Assembly: GCA_029961685.1 (NCBI GenBank)
Contig: JARWKL010000015.1
Span: forward strand, 17,172,801 to 17,236,800
DNA from: Aristolochia californica
Lineage: Eukaryota; Streptophyta; Magnoliopsida; Piperales; Aristolochiaceae
Length of the DNA: 64,000 bases
Reading direction: 5' to 3'
Shown: in pieces, positions 40,888 through 55,200 of the stretch
Layout of the letters: each line of letters opens with the position of its first letter
Numbering within the stretch: position 1 is the stretch's first letter
Notes under the pieces: generated by a model
The model's database searches: none
What the model saw: the letters and a program-made list of their open reading frames with translations, nothing else
What the model was told of the DNA's origin: nothing
Made by a program: the position numbers and the translations under genes

Positions 40888-42248
40888 TGGTTGGGCTATG
40901 CATTTTTAACTGAGTGTTGACTCCCAATCTATAAGTCATTTCTAACAAAAATTATAGCCAGTACACATTATTAATCGATTAAAAAATTTATGATGATCTT
41001 TGAATGTTAGGTCCTCTTTTCGTAAAAAAGGCAAAAAGTGGTTGTTTGGCTCTGGTAAATATCCCACCGCACGTTAACTTGAGAATTTAATTTTTTCTTC
41101 TCCTTGAAATTTTTGGATCATTAGGTCTTTTGAATCTTCAACATGTTTCAGGCATACATATCTACCACTTTTAAAACATGTTAGGATCAATTAGAAATCT
41201 CTTTCTTGTAAAATTCCACCAAGCGATTAGGGGTTGTACTTGTGGAATTTCCAAAACATGGATTCCAAAATTTTGGTGTTCATTTTTAGTGCGTGAAATC
41301 ATTTTCTTCACTTACATTTATTATAGTTTTCAATTTTTTGCATACATAAACTCTAAAATTGTTTTTTTTTTATCTATTTACCGTATCTTTTTGTTTTTAA
41401 GAAAAATGGGAGAGAGAAAACTCAAGTTTGGATTTGAAAAAAATTGGACTTCCAAAATGGAAATGCACAAATGCTGAGAGAGTTAATTCCAAAAATAATA
41501 TGTGATTTTAAATGAATGCAAACTCTTTTAATTTTTTATATATTGGGATTCGCAATCATTGGAAGAGGGGGGCGAGGCATTTTTAATTGAGAGTTCACTC
41601 ACAGACCATAAGTCATTTCTAACAAAAATTATAGCCGTTACATATCATTAATCGATGAAAAAATTTACAATGATATATGATTGTTAGGTTCGCTTTTTGT
41701 AAGATAGGCGAAAATTGTATTGTTTGGCTCTGGTAAATAACCCACCGAACGTTAACTTGACAATTTAATTTCTTCAACTCCTTGAGCTTTTTTTAACATT
41801 AGGTCATTTGCATCTTCAACATGTTTCAAGCATGCACTCCACCACATTTAAAACATGTTAGGATTCAATTAGAAATCTCTTTTTTTATCAAATTCCACCA
41901 AGCTATTAGGGGTTGTACTAGTGGAATTTCCCAAACTTGGATAACAAAAATTTGGTGTTTATTTTTAGTGCGTGAAATAATTTTCTTCACTTACATTTAT
42001 TATACTTTTCAATTTTTTGCATACATAAACTCTAAAATTTTCATTTTTTGTGATCTATTTGCCTTATCTTTTTGTTTACGTTAAAAATGGGAGAGAGAAA
42101 ACTCATGTTTGGATTTGAAAAAAATGGAACATCCAAAATAGAAATGCGTAAATGGTGAGAGATATAATTCCAAGAAGTATCTGTGATTATTAAGGATTCT
42201 AAACTCTTTTAGTTTTTTATATATTGGCTTTTGCAAACATTAGAAGAG

Positions 42249-42251
<3 letters not shown>

Positions 42252-42281
<30 letters not shown>
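42252..42281 (-). repeat. Poly-G tract, 30 G
   Basis: Monomer-fixed site in the lead monomer of the partial HOR-III copy. Confidence 0.95.
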
Positions 42282-42283
<2 letters not shown>

Positions 42284-42979
42284 GGCTGGCAAAAAGTTGG
42301 GTTTTTTACTTAGTGTTGACTTCAGAACCGTAAGTCATTTCTAACAAAAATTATAGTCATTACACATCACTAATCGATAAAAACATTTACGATTATCTAT
42401 GATTGTTAGGTCCACTTTTTGTAAAATAGGCAAAAAGTGGGTTGTTTGGCTCTCGTAAATATTCCACCGCACGTTAACTTGAGAATTAATTTTTTTTTAC
42501 TCCTTGAAATTTTTGGATCATTAGGTCAATTGCATCTTCAACATTTTTAAGACATGCATATCCACCACTTTTAAAACATGTTAGGATCAATTAGAAATCT
42601 CTTTCTTATAGAATTCCAGCAAGCTATTAGGGGTTGTACAAATAGAATTTCCCACACATGGATAACAAAACTTTGGTGTTCATTTTTATTGTGTGAAATA
42701 CTTTTCTTCACTTAAATTTATTAAATTTTTAAATTTTTTGCATACATAAACCCTAAAATTTTCATTTTTTTTAATCTATTTGCCTAATATTTTTGTTTAC
42801 AAAAAAATGGGACAGTGAAAACTCAAGTTTGGATTTGAAAAAAATTGAACATAAAAAATGGAAATGGACAAATGCAGATAGAGATAATTCAAAAATGTAT
42901 CTGTGATTTTTGAGGACTGTAAACTTTTTTAGTTTTTTATATATTGGGTTTGGCTATCATCGAAAGAGGGAGACGGGCC

Positions 42980-43008
42980 GGGGGGGGTGGGGGGGGGGGG
43001 GGGGGGGG
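42980..43008 (-). repeat. Interrupted poly-G tract, 8 G + T + 20 G
   Basis: Monomer-fixed site with one T interruption at 42,988. Confidence 0.95.
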
Positions 43009-44629
43009 AAGCATTTTTATTGAGTGTTGATTCCTAAACCATAAGTCATTTCTAACAAACATTATAGCTGTTACACATCATTAATAGATCAAAACATTTA
43101 CGATGATCTATGATTGTTAGGTCCGCTTTTGTAAAATAGGCAAAAAGTTCGCTGTTTCGCTCTAGTAAATATCCCACCGCACGTTAACTTGAGAATTTAA
43201 TTTTTTGTACTCCTTGAAATTTTTGGATCAATAGGTCATTTGCATCTTCAAAATGTTTCAAGGTTGCATATCCACCACATTTAAATAGGTTAGGATCAAT
43301 TAGAAATCTCTTTCTTATAAAATTCCACCAAGCTATTAGGGGTTGTACAAGTGGGAATTTCCCAAACATGGATAATAAAACTTTGGTGGTCATATTTAGT
43401 GCTGTGAAAAAATTTTCTTCACTTAAATTTAATATATTTTTCAATTTTTTACATACATAAACTCTAAAATTTTCATTTTGTTTGTGATTTGTTTTGCCTT
43501 ATCTTTTTGTTTACGTGAAAAATGGGAGAGTCAAAACTCAAGTTTGGATTTGAACAAAAAATTGAACATCCAAATGGATTTGAACAAAATTGAACAGAAA
43601 TGCGATAGATAATTCCAAAAATTCAATTGTGATTTTTAAGGATTGTAAACTCTTTTAATTTTTATATATTTGGGTTTGCAATTCATCGGAAGGCATCGTA
43701 AGTGGGGCGAGGCATTTTATAGTTGTTACACATCATTAATTGATCAAAACACTTACGATGATCTATGAATGTTTGGTCCTCTTTTCGTGAAATAGGCAAA
43801 AAGTGGGATGTGTGGCTCTGGTAAATATCCCATTGCACGTTAACTTGAGAATTTAATTTTTTCAACTCCTTGAAATTTTTGGATCATTATGTCTTTTGAA
43901 TCTTCAACATGTTAGGATCAAATAGAAATCTCTTTCTTATAAAATTCCACCAAGCTATTAAGGGTTGTACTTGTGGAATTTCCCAAACATGGATAACAAA
44001 ACTTTGGTGTTCATTTTTAGTGCGTGAAATAATTTTCTTCACTTAAATTTATTATAGTTTTAAATTTTTTGCTTATATAATCTCTAAAATTTTCATTTTG
44101 GTGTGATCTATTTACCTTATCTTTTTGTTTAAGAGAAAAATGGGAGAGTGAAAACTCAAATGCTGAGAGAGATATTTCCAAAAAGTATCTGTGATTTTTA
44201 AGGATTGTAAACTCTTTTACTTTTTTATATATTGGGTTTTTCAATCATCGGAAGAGGGGGGGTGGGTTGGTAGGAATTTTTAATTGAGTGTTAATCTCAA
44301 ACCATAAGTCTTTTCTAACAACTATTATAGCCGTTACACATCATTAATCGATAAAAAACATATACGATGATCTATGATTGTAAGGTCCACTTTTTTAAAA
44401 AAAGGCAAAAAGTGGATTGTTTGGCTCTGATAAATATCCCACCGCACATTAACTTGAGAAATTAATTTTTTCTATCCTTGAAATTTTAGGATCATTAGGT
44501 CATTTGCATCATCAACATGTTTTAGGCATGAATATCCACCACCTTTAAAACAAGTTTGGGTCAATTAGAAATCTCTTTATTACAAAATTCCACCAAACTT
44601 TAAGGGGTTGTACTAGTGGAATTTCCCAA

Positions 44630-44941
44630 AAATGGATAACAAAACATTGGTGTTCATTTTTAGTGCATGTAATAATTCTATTCTCTTACATTTAATATAG
44701 ATTTCAATGTTTTTGCAAACATAAACTGTAAAATTTTCATTTTGTTGTGATCTATTTGCCATATCTTTTTGTTTTATAGAAAAAAGGGAGAGGGAAAATT
44801 CAAGTTTGGATTTGAAAAAAAATTGAACATCCAAAATGGAAATGCACAAATGCAGAGAGATAATTCCAAAAAGTATCTGTGGTTTTTAAGGATTTTAAAC
44901 TCTTTTAGTTTTTTATATATTGGGTTTTGCAATCATTGGAA

Positions 44942-44977
<36 letters not shown>

Positions 44978-47900
44978 GATTGAGTCATTTTTAACTGAGT
45001 GTTGACTCCCAAACCATAAGTCATTTCTAACATAAATAATAGCCGTTACAAATCATTAATCAATAAAAACATTTTCGATGATCTACGATTGTTAGGACCG
45101 CTTTTTGTAAAATTGGCAAAAAGTGGGTTGTTTGGCTCTGTTAAATATCACACCGCACGCTAACTTGAGAATTTAATTTTTTATACTCCTTGAAATTTTT
45201 GGATCATTAGGTCATTTGTATCTTCAACAGTTTTTCAGGCATGCATATGCACCACATTTAAAACATGTTAGGATCAATTAGAAATCTCTTTCTTATAAAA
45301 TTCCACCAAGCTATTAGGGGTTGTACTAGACGAATTTCCCAAACATGGATAACAAAACTTTGGTGTTCATTTTTAGTGTGTCAAAATTATTTTCTTCACT
45401 TAAATTTATTATAGTTTTAAATTTTTTGCATACATAAACTCTAAAATTTTTATTTTGTTGTGATCTATTTGCCTTATCTTTTTGTTTACGAGAAAAATGG
45501 GAGAGTAAAAACTCAAGTTTGGATTTGAAAAAAAATTGAACACCCAAAATGGAAATGCACAAATGCTGAGAGAGATAATTCCAAATAGTATCTGTCATTT
45601 TTAAGGATTGTGAACTCTTTTAGTTTTTTATATATTGGGTTTTGCAATCATCAGAAGAGGGGAGGTAAGGCATTTTTAATTGAGTGTTTTCCTAACCATA
45701 AGTCATTTCTAACTAAAATTTTAGCCGTTACACGTCATAAATCGATCAAAACAGTTACGATGATCTATTGGTAGGTCCGCTTTTTTGTAAAATAAGCAAA
45801 AAGTGGGTTGTTTGGCTCAGGTAAAAATCCCACCACGCGTTAACTTGAGAATTTAATTTTTTCTACTGCTTGAAATTTTTGGATCATTAGGTCATTTGCC
45901 TCTTCAACATGTTTCTTGCATGCATATCAACCACATTTAAAATTTTTTAGGATCAATTAGAATTCTCTTTCTTATAAAGTTCCACCAAGTGATTAGGGGT
46001 TGTAGTAGTGGAATTTCCCAAACAAGGATAACAAAACTTTGGTGTTCATTTTTAGTGCATGAAATAATTTTCTTCTCTTACATTTATTATAGCTTTCAAT
46101 TTTTTACAAACATAAACTCTAAAATTTTCATTTTGTTGTGATCTATTTGCCTTATTTTTTTTGTTTTAGAGAAAAATGGGAAAGTGAAAACTCAAGTTTG
46201 GATTTGAAAAATAATTGAACATCCAAAAAGTTAATGCACAAATGCTGTGAGAGATAATTCCAAAAAGTATCTGTAATTTTTAAGGATTGTGAACTATTTT
46301 AGTTTTTTATATATATTGGGTTTTGCAATCATCGGAAGAGGGGGGGTGAGACATTTTTAACTGAGTGTTGACTCCCAAACCATAAGTCATTTCTAACAAA
46401 AAGTTTAGCCATTACACATCATTAATCGATCAAAACATTTACGATGCTCTATGATTGTTAGCTCCATTTTTTGTAAAATAGGCAAAAATTGGGTTGTTGA
46501 GCTCTGGTAAATATCCCACCACACGTTAACTTGAGAATTCAATTTTTTCTAGTCCTTGAAATTTTTTGATCATTAGGTCATTTGCATCTTCAACATGTTT
46601 CAGGCATGCATATCCACCACATTTAAAACATGTTTGGATCAATTAGAAATCTATTTCTTTTAAAATTCCACCAAGCGATTAGGGGTTGTACTAGTGGAAT
46701 TTCCCAAACATGGATAACAAAAGTTAGGTGTTCATTTTTAGTGCATGAAATAATTTTATTCACTTACATTTATTTTAGTTTTATATTTTTTGCATAAATA
46801 AACTCTAATATTTTCATTTTCTTGTGATCTATTTTTCTTATCTTTTTTTTGCGAGAAAAATAGAAGAGTTAAAATTCAAGTTTGGATTTGAAAAAAAATT
46901 GAACATCCAAAATGGAAATGCACAAATGCAGAGAGAGATAATTCGAAAACATATTTGTGATTTTTAAGAATTGTAAACTCTTTTAGTTTTTTATATATTG
47001 GATTTTACAACCATCAGAGGCATTTTTAACTGAGTGTTAACTCCCAAACCATAAGTCATACCTAAAAAAAATTATAGCCATTGCACATCATTAATAGATC
47101 AAAACATTTTTGATGATCTATGATTGTTAGGTTAGCTTTTTGTAAAATAGGCAAAAAGTGGGTTATTTGGCTTTGGTAAATATCCCACCGCACGCTAACT
47201 TGAGAATTTAATTTTTTCTACTCCTTGAAATTTTTGGATCATTAGGTCATTTGTATCTTCAACATGTTTTAGGCATGAATATCCCCCACATTTAAAACAG
47301 GTTAAGATCAATTAGAGATCTAGTTTGTATAAAATTCCACCAAGCTATTAGGGGTTGTACTAGCATGGATAACAAAACTTTGGTGTTAATTTTTTGTGCG
47401 TGAAATAATTTTCTTCACTTACATTTGTTGTTGTTTTCAATTTTTTGCATAAATAATCTCTAAAATTTTCATTTTCTTGTGATCAATTTGCCTTATCTTT
47501 TTATTTACGAGAAAAATGGAAGTGTGAAAATTCAAGTTTGGATTTGAAAAAAAATTGAACATCCAAAATGGAAATGCACAAATGCTAAGAGAGATAATTC
47601 CAAAAAGCATCTGTGATTTTTTAGGAAAGTAAACTCTTTTAGTTTTTTATATATTGGGCTTTGTGATCATCGGAAGAGGGGGTCGAGGCATTTTTAACTG
47701 AATGTTGACTCCCTAACCATAAGTCATTTCTAACAAAAATAATAGCAATTACGCGTCATGAATCGATCCAAACATTTATGATGATCTATGATTGTTAGGT
47801 CCGCTTTTTTTAAAATGGCAAAAAGTGGGTTCTTTGGCTCAGGTAAATAACCCACAACACGTTAAATTGAGAATTTAATTTATTCTACACCTTGAAATTT

Positions 47901-50900
47901 TTGGATCATTAGGTCATTTGCATGTTCAACATGTTTCAGGCATGCATATCCACCACATTTAAAACATGTTAGGATTCAATTAGAAATCTCTTTCATATAA
48001 AATTCCACCAAGCTATTAAGGTTGTACTAGTGGAATTTCCCAAACATGGATAACAAAACTTTGGTGTTCATTTTTAGTGCATGAAATAATTTTCTTCATT
48101 TACGTTTATTATAGTTTTCAATTTTTTACATCCATAAACTCTAAAATTTTGTGATCTATTTCCCTTATCTTTTTTGTTTACGAGAAAAATGGGAGGGTGA
48201 AAACACAAGTTTGGATTTGAAAAAAAAATTGAACATCCAAAATGGAAATGCACAAATGCTGAGAGAGATAATTCCAAAAAGTATCTGTGATTTTTAAGGA
48301 TTGTAAACACTTTTAGTTTTTTATATATTGGATTTTGCAATCATCGGAAGTGGGGGGCAAGGCATTTTTAAATAAGTGTTGACTCTCTAACCATAAGTGA
48401 TTTCTAACAAAAATTATAGGCATTAAAAGTCATTAATTGATCAAAACATTTACGATGATCTATGATTATTAGGTCCGCTTTTTGTAAAATAGGCTAAAAG
48501 TGGGTTTTTTGGCTCTGGTAAATATCCCACCCCACGTTAACTTGAGAATTAATTTTTTTCTACTCCTTGAAATTTTTGGATCATGAGGTCATTTTCATCT
48601 TCAACATGTTTCTGGCATCCATTTCCACCACATTTAAAACCTGTTAGGATCAATTAGAAATATCTTTCTTATAAAGTTCCACCAAGTTACTAGGGGTTGT
48701 ACTAGTAGAATTTCCCAAACAAGGATAACAAAACTTTGGTGTAACTTTTTAGTGCGTGAAATAATTTTCTGCACTTACATTTAATATAATTTTAAATTTT
48801 TTGCACACATAAACTCTAAAATTTTCATTTTGTTGTGATCTATTTGCTTTTTATTTACGAGAAAAATGGGAGAGTGCAAACTCAAGTTTGGATTTGAAAA
48901 AAAATTGAACTTCCAAAATGGAAATGCACAAATGCTGAGAGAGATAATTCCAAAAAGTATCTGTGATTTTTAAGGATTGTAAACTCTATCAGTTTTTTAT
49001 ATATTGGGTTTTGCAATCATCGGATGAACTGGGAGGGAGGGGGGTGGGGGCGAGGAATTTTTATCTGAGTGTTGACTTTCAAACCGTAAGTCATTTCTAA
49101 CAAAAATTATAGCTGTTACACATCATTAATCGATAAAAAAATTTATGATGATCTATGATTGTTAGGTCCTCCTTTTGTAAAATTGGTTAAAAGTGGGTTG
49201 TTTGGCTCTGGTAAATATCCCACTGCACGTTAACTTCAGAATTAATTTTTTTCTACTCGAAATTTTTGGATCATGAGGTCATTTTCATCTTCAACATGTT
49301 TCAAGCATCCATATCCACCACATTTAAAACATGTTCAGATCAATTAGAAATATCTTTCTTATAAAGTTCCACATAGTTACTAGGGGTTGTACTAGTGGAA
49401 TTTCTCAAAAAATGATAACAAAACTTTGGTGTTCATTTTTAGTGTGTGAAATAATTTTCTGCACTTAAATTTAATATAGTTTTTAATTTTTTTCATACCT
49501 AAACTCTAAAATTTTCATTTTATTGTCATCCATTTTCCTAATCTTTTTGTTTCCAAGAAAAACAGGAAAGTGAAAACTCAAGTTTGGATTTGAAAAAAAT
49601 TGAACATAGAAAATGGAAATGCACAAATGCTGAGAGAGATAATTCATAAAAGTATTTGTGATTTCTAAGGGTTGTAAACTCTTTTAGTTTTTTATATATT
49701 GAGTTTTGCAATCATCGGAAGAGGGGAGGCGAAGCATTTTTAACTGAGTGTTGACTCCCAAACCATAAGTCATTTCTAACAAAAATTATAGCCGTTACAC
49801 ATCATTAATCGATCAAAACATTTACGATGATCTATGATTGTTAGGTCCGCTTTTTGTAAAATATGCAAAAAGTGGTTATTTGGCTTTGGTAAATATCCCA
49901 CCGCACGCTAACTTGAGAATTTAATTTATTTTACTCCTTGAAATTTATTCATCATTAAGTTATTCGCATCTTTAACATGTTTCAGGCATGCATATCCACC
50001 ACATTTAAAACATGTCAGGATCAATTAGAGATCTCGTTCTTATAAAATTCCACCAAGCTATTAGGGGTTGTACTAGTGGAATTTCCCAAACATGGATAAC
50101 AAAACTTTGGTGTTCATTTTTAGTGCGTGAAATAATTTTCTTCAATTACTTTTTTTATAGTTTTCAATTTTTTACATACATAAACTCTAAAATTTTCATT
50201 TTGTTGTGATCTATTTCCCTTATCTTTTTGTTTACGAGAAAAATGGGAGAGTGAAAACTCAATTTTGGATTTGAAAAAAATTGAACATCCAAAATGGAAA
50301 TGCACAAATGTTGAGAGAGATAATTCCAAAAAGTATCTATGATTTTTAAGGATTGTAAACTCTTTTAGTTTTTTATATATTGGATTTTGCAATCATCGGA
50401 ATAGGGGGGCGAGGCATTTTTAACTGAGTGTTGTCTCCCAAACCATAAGTCATTTCTAACAAAAATTATAGCCGTTACACATCATCAATAGATCAAAACA
50501 TTTACGACGATCGATGATTGTTAGGTCCGCTTTTTGTAAAATAGGCAAAAAGTGGGTTGTTTGGCTCAAGTAAATATTCCACAGCACGTTAAATTGAGAA
50601 TTTAATTTATTTTAGTCCTTTAAATTTTTGCATCATTAGGTCATTTGCATCTTCAACATGTTTCAAGCATGCATATCCACCACATTTAAAACTTGTTAGG
50701 ATTCAATTAGAAATCACTTTCTTATAAAATTCCTCCAAGCTATTAGTGGTTGTACTAGTGGAATTTCCATCACATGGATAACAAAACTTTGGTGTTCATT
50801 TTTAGTGCATGAAATAATTTTCTTCATTTATATTTATTATAGTTTTTAATTTTTTGCATACAAAAACTCTAAAATTTTCATTTTGTTGTGATCTATTTAC

Positions 50901-51965
50901 CTTATCTTTGGGAGAGTGAAAACTCAAGTTTGGATTTGAAAAAAAATTGAACATCCAAACATGGATAAAAAAACTTTGGTGTTCATTTTTAGTGCATGAA
51001 TTAATATTATTCACTTACATTTATTTATTTTTAAAATTTTTTGCATACATAAACTCTAAAATTTTCATTTTGTTGTGAACTATTTTCCTTTTTTTTTATT
51101 TATGAGAAAAAAAGGAGAGTGAAAACTCAAGTTTGGATTCGAAAAAAAATTGAACATCCAAAAAGGAAATGCACAAATGCTAAGAGAGATAATTCCAAAA
51201 AGTTTATGTGATTTTTAAGGGTTTTAAACTCTTTTAGTTTTTTATATATTGGGTTTTGCAATCATCGGAAGAGGGGGGGCGTGGCATTTTTAACTGAGTG
51301 TTGACTCCTAAAAAGTAAGTCATTTCTAACGAAAATTACAGCTGTTAAACATCATTAATCGATAAAAAAATTTACGATGATCTATGATTGTTAGATCCGC
51401 TATTTGTAAAATTGGCTAAAAGTGGGTTGTCTGGCTCTCGTAAATATCCCACCGTATGTTAACTTGAGAATTAATTTTTTTCTACTCCTTGAAATTTTTG
51501 GATCATGAGGTCATTATCATCTTCAACATGTTTCAGGCATCCATATCCACCACATTTAAAACATGATAGGATCAATTAGAAATATCTTTCTTATAAAGTT
51601 CCACCAAGTTACTAGGGGTTGTACTAGTGGAATTTCCCAAACATGGAAAACAAAACATTGTTGTTCATTTTTAGTGCGTGAAATAATTTTCTTCACGTAC
51701 ATTTATTATCATTTTCAATTTTTTGCATACATAATCTCTAAAATTTTCCTTTTATTGTGATCTATTTTCCTTATCTTTTTGTCTAAGAGAAAAAAGGGAG
51801 AGTGAAAACTCAAGTTTGGATTTGAAAAAAAATTAACATCCAAAAAGGAAATGCACAAATGCTGAGAGAGATAATTCAAAAATGTATCTGTGATTTTTAA
51901 GGATTGTAAACTCTTTTAGTTTTTTATATATTGGGTTTTACAATCATCGGAAGATGGGGGCGAGG
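44630..51965 (-). repeat. Inverted copy of block I ~14.76-22.08 kb
   Basis: About ten monomers in the reverse order of block I with shared private variants. The GTGTGTCAAAATTATTTTC type is at 45,378 against 21,338. The AAACATTGAAATCTATA type is at 44,700 against 21,990. The long monomer with the ATCCAAACATGGATAAAAAA-type join is at 50,950 against 15,770. Paired coordinates sum to about 66,700-66,735 throughout. Confidence 0.75.
44944..44976 (-). repeat. Poly-G tract, 33 G
   Basis: Monomer-fixed site. The block I inverted paralogue (21,747-21,753) has 7 C. Confidence 0.95.
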
Positions 51966-51990
51966 CATTTTTTCCATTTTTGATGTTCAA
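51940..51990. other. Array inversion junction 2 (- to +)
   Basis: The - orientation sequence GGGGGCGAGGCATTTTTT runs at 51,970 into the + orientation sequence CCATTTTTGATGTTCAATTT. Normal monomers contain GAGGCATTTTTAACTG on one side and GCATTTCCATTTTGG on the other, so GCATTT is a shared microhomology. Inverted arms meet with a loop of only about 120 bp. Confidence 0.85.
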
Positions 51991-52179
51991 TTTTTTTCAA
52001 ATCCAAACTTGAGTTCTCATTCTCTCATTTTTCTCGTAAACAAAAAGAAAAGGCAAATAGATCACAAAAAAATAAAAAAAATTGTGTTTATTTATGCAAA
52101 AAATTTAAAACTATGATGAAGGTAAGTGAAGAAAATTATTTCACGCACAAAAAATGAACACCAAAGTTTTGTTATCCAT

Positions 52180-52279
52180 NNNNNNNNNNNNNNNNNNNNN
52201 NNNNNNNNNNNNNNNNNNNNNNNNNNNNNNNNNNNNNNNNNNNNNNNNNNNNNNNNNNNNNNNNNNNNNNNNNNNNNNN
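52180..52279. other. Assembly gap, 100 N
   Basis: Exactly 100 N, the usual placeholder for a gap of unknown size. The flanks (GTTATCCAT before, CAAATGACCAAATGATCC after) are about 140 bp apart in an ordinary monomer, so as little as ~140 bp may be missing, or any number of whole monomers. Confidence 0.98.
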
Positions 52280-55200
52280 CAAATGACCAAATGATCCAAA
52301 AATTTCAAGGAGTAGAAAAAATTAAATTCTCAAGTTAATGTGCGGTGGGATATTTACTAGAACCAAACAACCCACTTTTTTGTTTATTTAACAAATAGCG
52401 GACCTAACAATCATAGATCATCGTAAATTTTTTGATCGATTAATGATGCGTAAAGGATATAATTTTTGTTAGAAATGGCTTTTGGTTCTTGAGTCAACAC
52501 TCAATTAAATATGCCTCGACCCCCCTTTTTCGATGATTGCAAAACTTAATATATAAAACACTAAAAGATTTAACAATACTTAAAAATCACAGATACTTTT
52601 TTGAATTATCTCTCTCAGCATTTGTGATTTTCCATTTTGGATATTAGATTTTTTTCCAAATCCAAACTTGAGTTTTAACTCTTCCATTTTTATCGTAACG
52701 ACTATGATTATTTTAGAAATGACTTATGGTTTGGAAGTTAACACTCAGTTAAAAATGCCTTGCCCCCCCCTTTTTCGATAATTCCAAAACCTAATATTTA
52801 ATAAACTAAAAGAGTTTTACAATCCTTAAAAATCACATATACCTTCTACAATTATCTCTCTCAGCATTTGTGCATTTCTATTTTGGATGTTCAATTTTTT
52901 CAAATGAAAAATTGTGTTTTCACTCTCCTATTTTTTTCATAAAAAAAAAAGATAAGGCAAATAGATCACAAAAAAATGAAAATTTTAGAGTTTATGTATG
53001 CAAAAAATTGAAAACTACAATTAATGTATGTGAAGAAAATTATTTCACTAAAATGAACACCAAAGTTTTGTTATCCATGTTTGGGAAATTCCACTAGTAC
53101 AACCCCTAATGGTTGGTGGAGTTTTATAAGAAAGAGATTTTTAATTGATCCTAACATGTTTTAAATGTGATATGCATGCCTTAAACATGTTGAAGATGCA
53201 AATGACCTAATGATCCAAAAATTTCAGGGAGTAGGAAAAATTAAATTCTCAAGTTAACGTGCGGTGGGATATTTACTAGAGCCAAACAACCCACTTTTTG
53301 CCTATTTTACAAAAAGTGGACAATACAATCATAGATCATCGTAATTTTTTTCATCGAATAATGATGTGTAATGGCAATAATATTTCTTAGAAATGACTTA
53401 TAGTTTGGGAGTTAACACTCAGTTAAAAATGCCACCCCACCCCCTTTTCCGATGATTGAAAAACCTAATAGATAAAAAAAAAAAGAGTTTAAAATCTTGA
53501 AATACACACATACTTTCTCTCTCGGTATTTGTGCATTTCCATTTTTGATGTTCCATTTTTTTTCAAATCCAAACTTGAGTTTTCACTCTCCTATTTTTCT
53601 CATAAACAAAAAGATAAGGCAAATAGATCACAACACAATGGAAATATAGGAGTTTATGTATGCAATAAATTGAAAACTATAATAAATGTAAGTGAAGAAA
53701 ATTATTTCACGCACTAAAAATGAACACCAAAGTTTTGTTATCCATGTTTGGGAAATTCCACTAGTACAAGCCCTTAAAGCTTGGTGGAATTTTATAAGAA
53801 AGAGATTTCTAATTGATCCTAACATGTTTTAAATGTGGATATGCATGGCTAAAACATGTTGAAAATGCAAATGACCAAATGATCCAAAAATTTCAAGGAG
53901 TAAAAAAAATTAAATTCTCAAGTTGATATGCGGTGGGATATTTAATAGAGCCAAACAACCCAGTTTTTGTCTGTTAATAAAAAGCGGACCTAGCAATCGT
54001 AGACCGTTGTAAATGTTTTTATCGATTAATGATGTGTAACGGCTATAATTTGTGTTACAAATGACTTATGGTTTGGGAGTCAACACTCAGTTCTAAATGC
54101 CTCGCCCCCCTTCTCTGATGATTGAAAAACCTGATATATAAAAAACTAAAAGAGTTTACAATCCTTAAAAATCATAGATACTTTTTAGAATTATCTTTCT
54201 CAGCATTTGCACATTTCCATTTTAGGTGTTCAATTTGTTTTCAAATCCAAACTTGAGTTTTCACTCTCCCTTTTTTCTTGTAAACAAAAAGATAAGGCAA
54301 ATAGATCACAACAAAATTAAAATTTTAGAGTTTATGTATGGAAAATATTGAAAACTATAATAAATGTGAGTGGAGAAAATTATTTCACACACTAAAAATG
54401 AACACCAAAGTTTAGTTATCCATGTTTGGGATATTCTACTAGTACAACCCCTAAGAGCTTGGTGGAATTTTATAAGTAAATGATTTCTATTTGATCCTCA
54501 CATATTTTAAATGTGGATAAGACTGCCTGAAACATGTTGAAGATGAAAATGGCCTAATGTTCCAAAAATTGCGAGAAGAAAAAATTAAATTCTCAAGTTA
54601 ACGTACAGTGGGATATTTACCAGAGCAAAACAACCCACTTTTTGCCTATTTTACAAAAAAGTGGACCTAACAATCTTTGATCATTGTAAATTTTTTGATT
54701 GATTAATGATGTGTAACGGCTATGATTATTTTTAGAAATGACTTATGGTTTGGAAGTTAACACAGTTAAAAATGCCTTGCCCCCTTTTCCGATGATTGCA
54801 AAACCTAATATATAAAAAACTAAAAAAGTTTACAATCCTTAAAAATCACATATGCTTTTTGGAATTATCTCTCTCTACATTTGTGAATTTCCATCTTGGA
54901 CTTTCAATTTTTTTTCAAATACATACTTGAGTTTTCACTCTCCCATTTTTCTTGTAAACAAAAAGATTAGGCAAAAAGATCACAACAAAATGAAAATTTT
55001 AGAGTTTAAGTGTGCAAAAAATTGAAAACTCTATTAAATGTAAGTGAAGAAAATTATTTCATTCTCTAAAAATGAACACCAAAGTTTTGTTATTCATATT
55101 TGGGAAATTCCACTAGTGTGGAATTTTATAAGAAAGAGATTTCTAATTGATCCTAACATATTTTAAATGTGGAAGGGCAAATCGGAAACATGTTGAAGAT

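Larger units (their letters stand above)
33060..41635 (-). repeat. Block II central monomers, no clear HOR
   Basis: About 13 monomers, including two shortened by deletions (near 34,045, ACACGGATAAAAAAAGGGAG; near 37,110, GAGAATTTTTAGTGCTTG). Matching TTGGACTTCCAAAATGG monomers at about 38,655 and 41,450 suggest a weak 2.8-kb period over the right half. Confidence 0.75.
41635..44630 (-). repeat. Higher-order repeat III, partial copy
   Basis: The lead monomer (AAATAGAAATGCGTAAATGG near 42,138), then the long-G monomer, the GGTGGTCATATTTAGTGC monomer and the 50-bp-deleted monomer follow in the HOR-III order. The fifth monomer then switches to sequence paralogous to block I. Small insertions near 43,560-43,700 (a repeated CCAAATGGATTTGAACAAAA) disturb one monomer. 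Confidence 0.7.
22210..51969 (-). repeat. Satellite array block II, same monomer, - orientation
   Basis: About 44 monomers whose landmark reads CTAACAAAAATTATAGCCG (the reverse complement of block I), with poly-G in place of poly-C. Monomer lengths are mostly 600-730 bp. Internal deletions are visible near 28,880, 33,050, 34,045 and 37,110. Nothing gene-like was seen; the short open frames are recurrent monomer frames. Confidence 0.95.

Noticed and set aside
44940..45005. Poly-glycine protein read through a G-tract (near 44,944)
   Set aside because: An artefact of translating the poly-G homopolymer.
52126..52338. Open frame spanning the N gap
   Set aside because: It is artificial, because the frame is only open across unknown bases.
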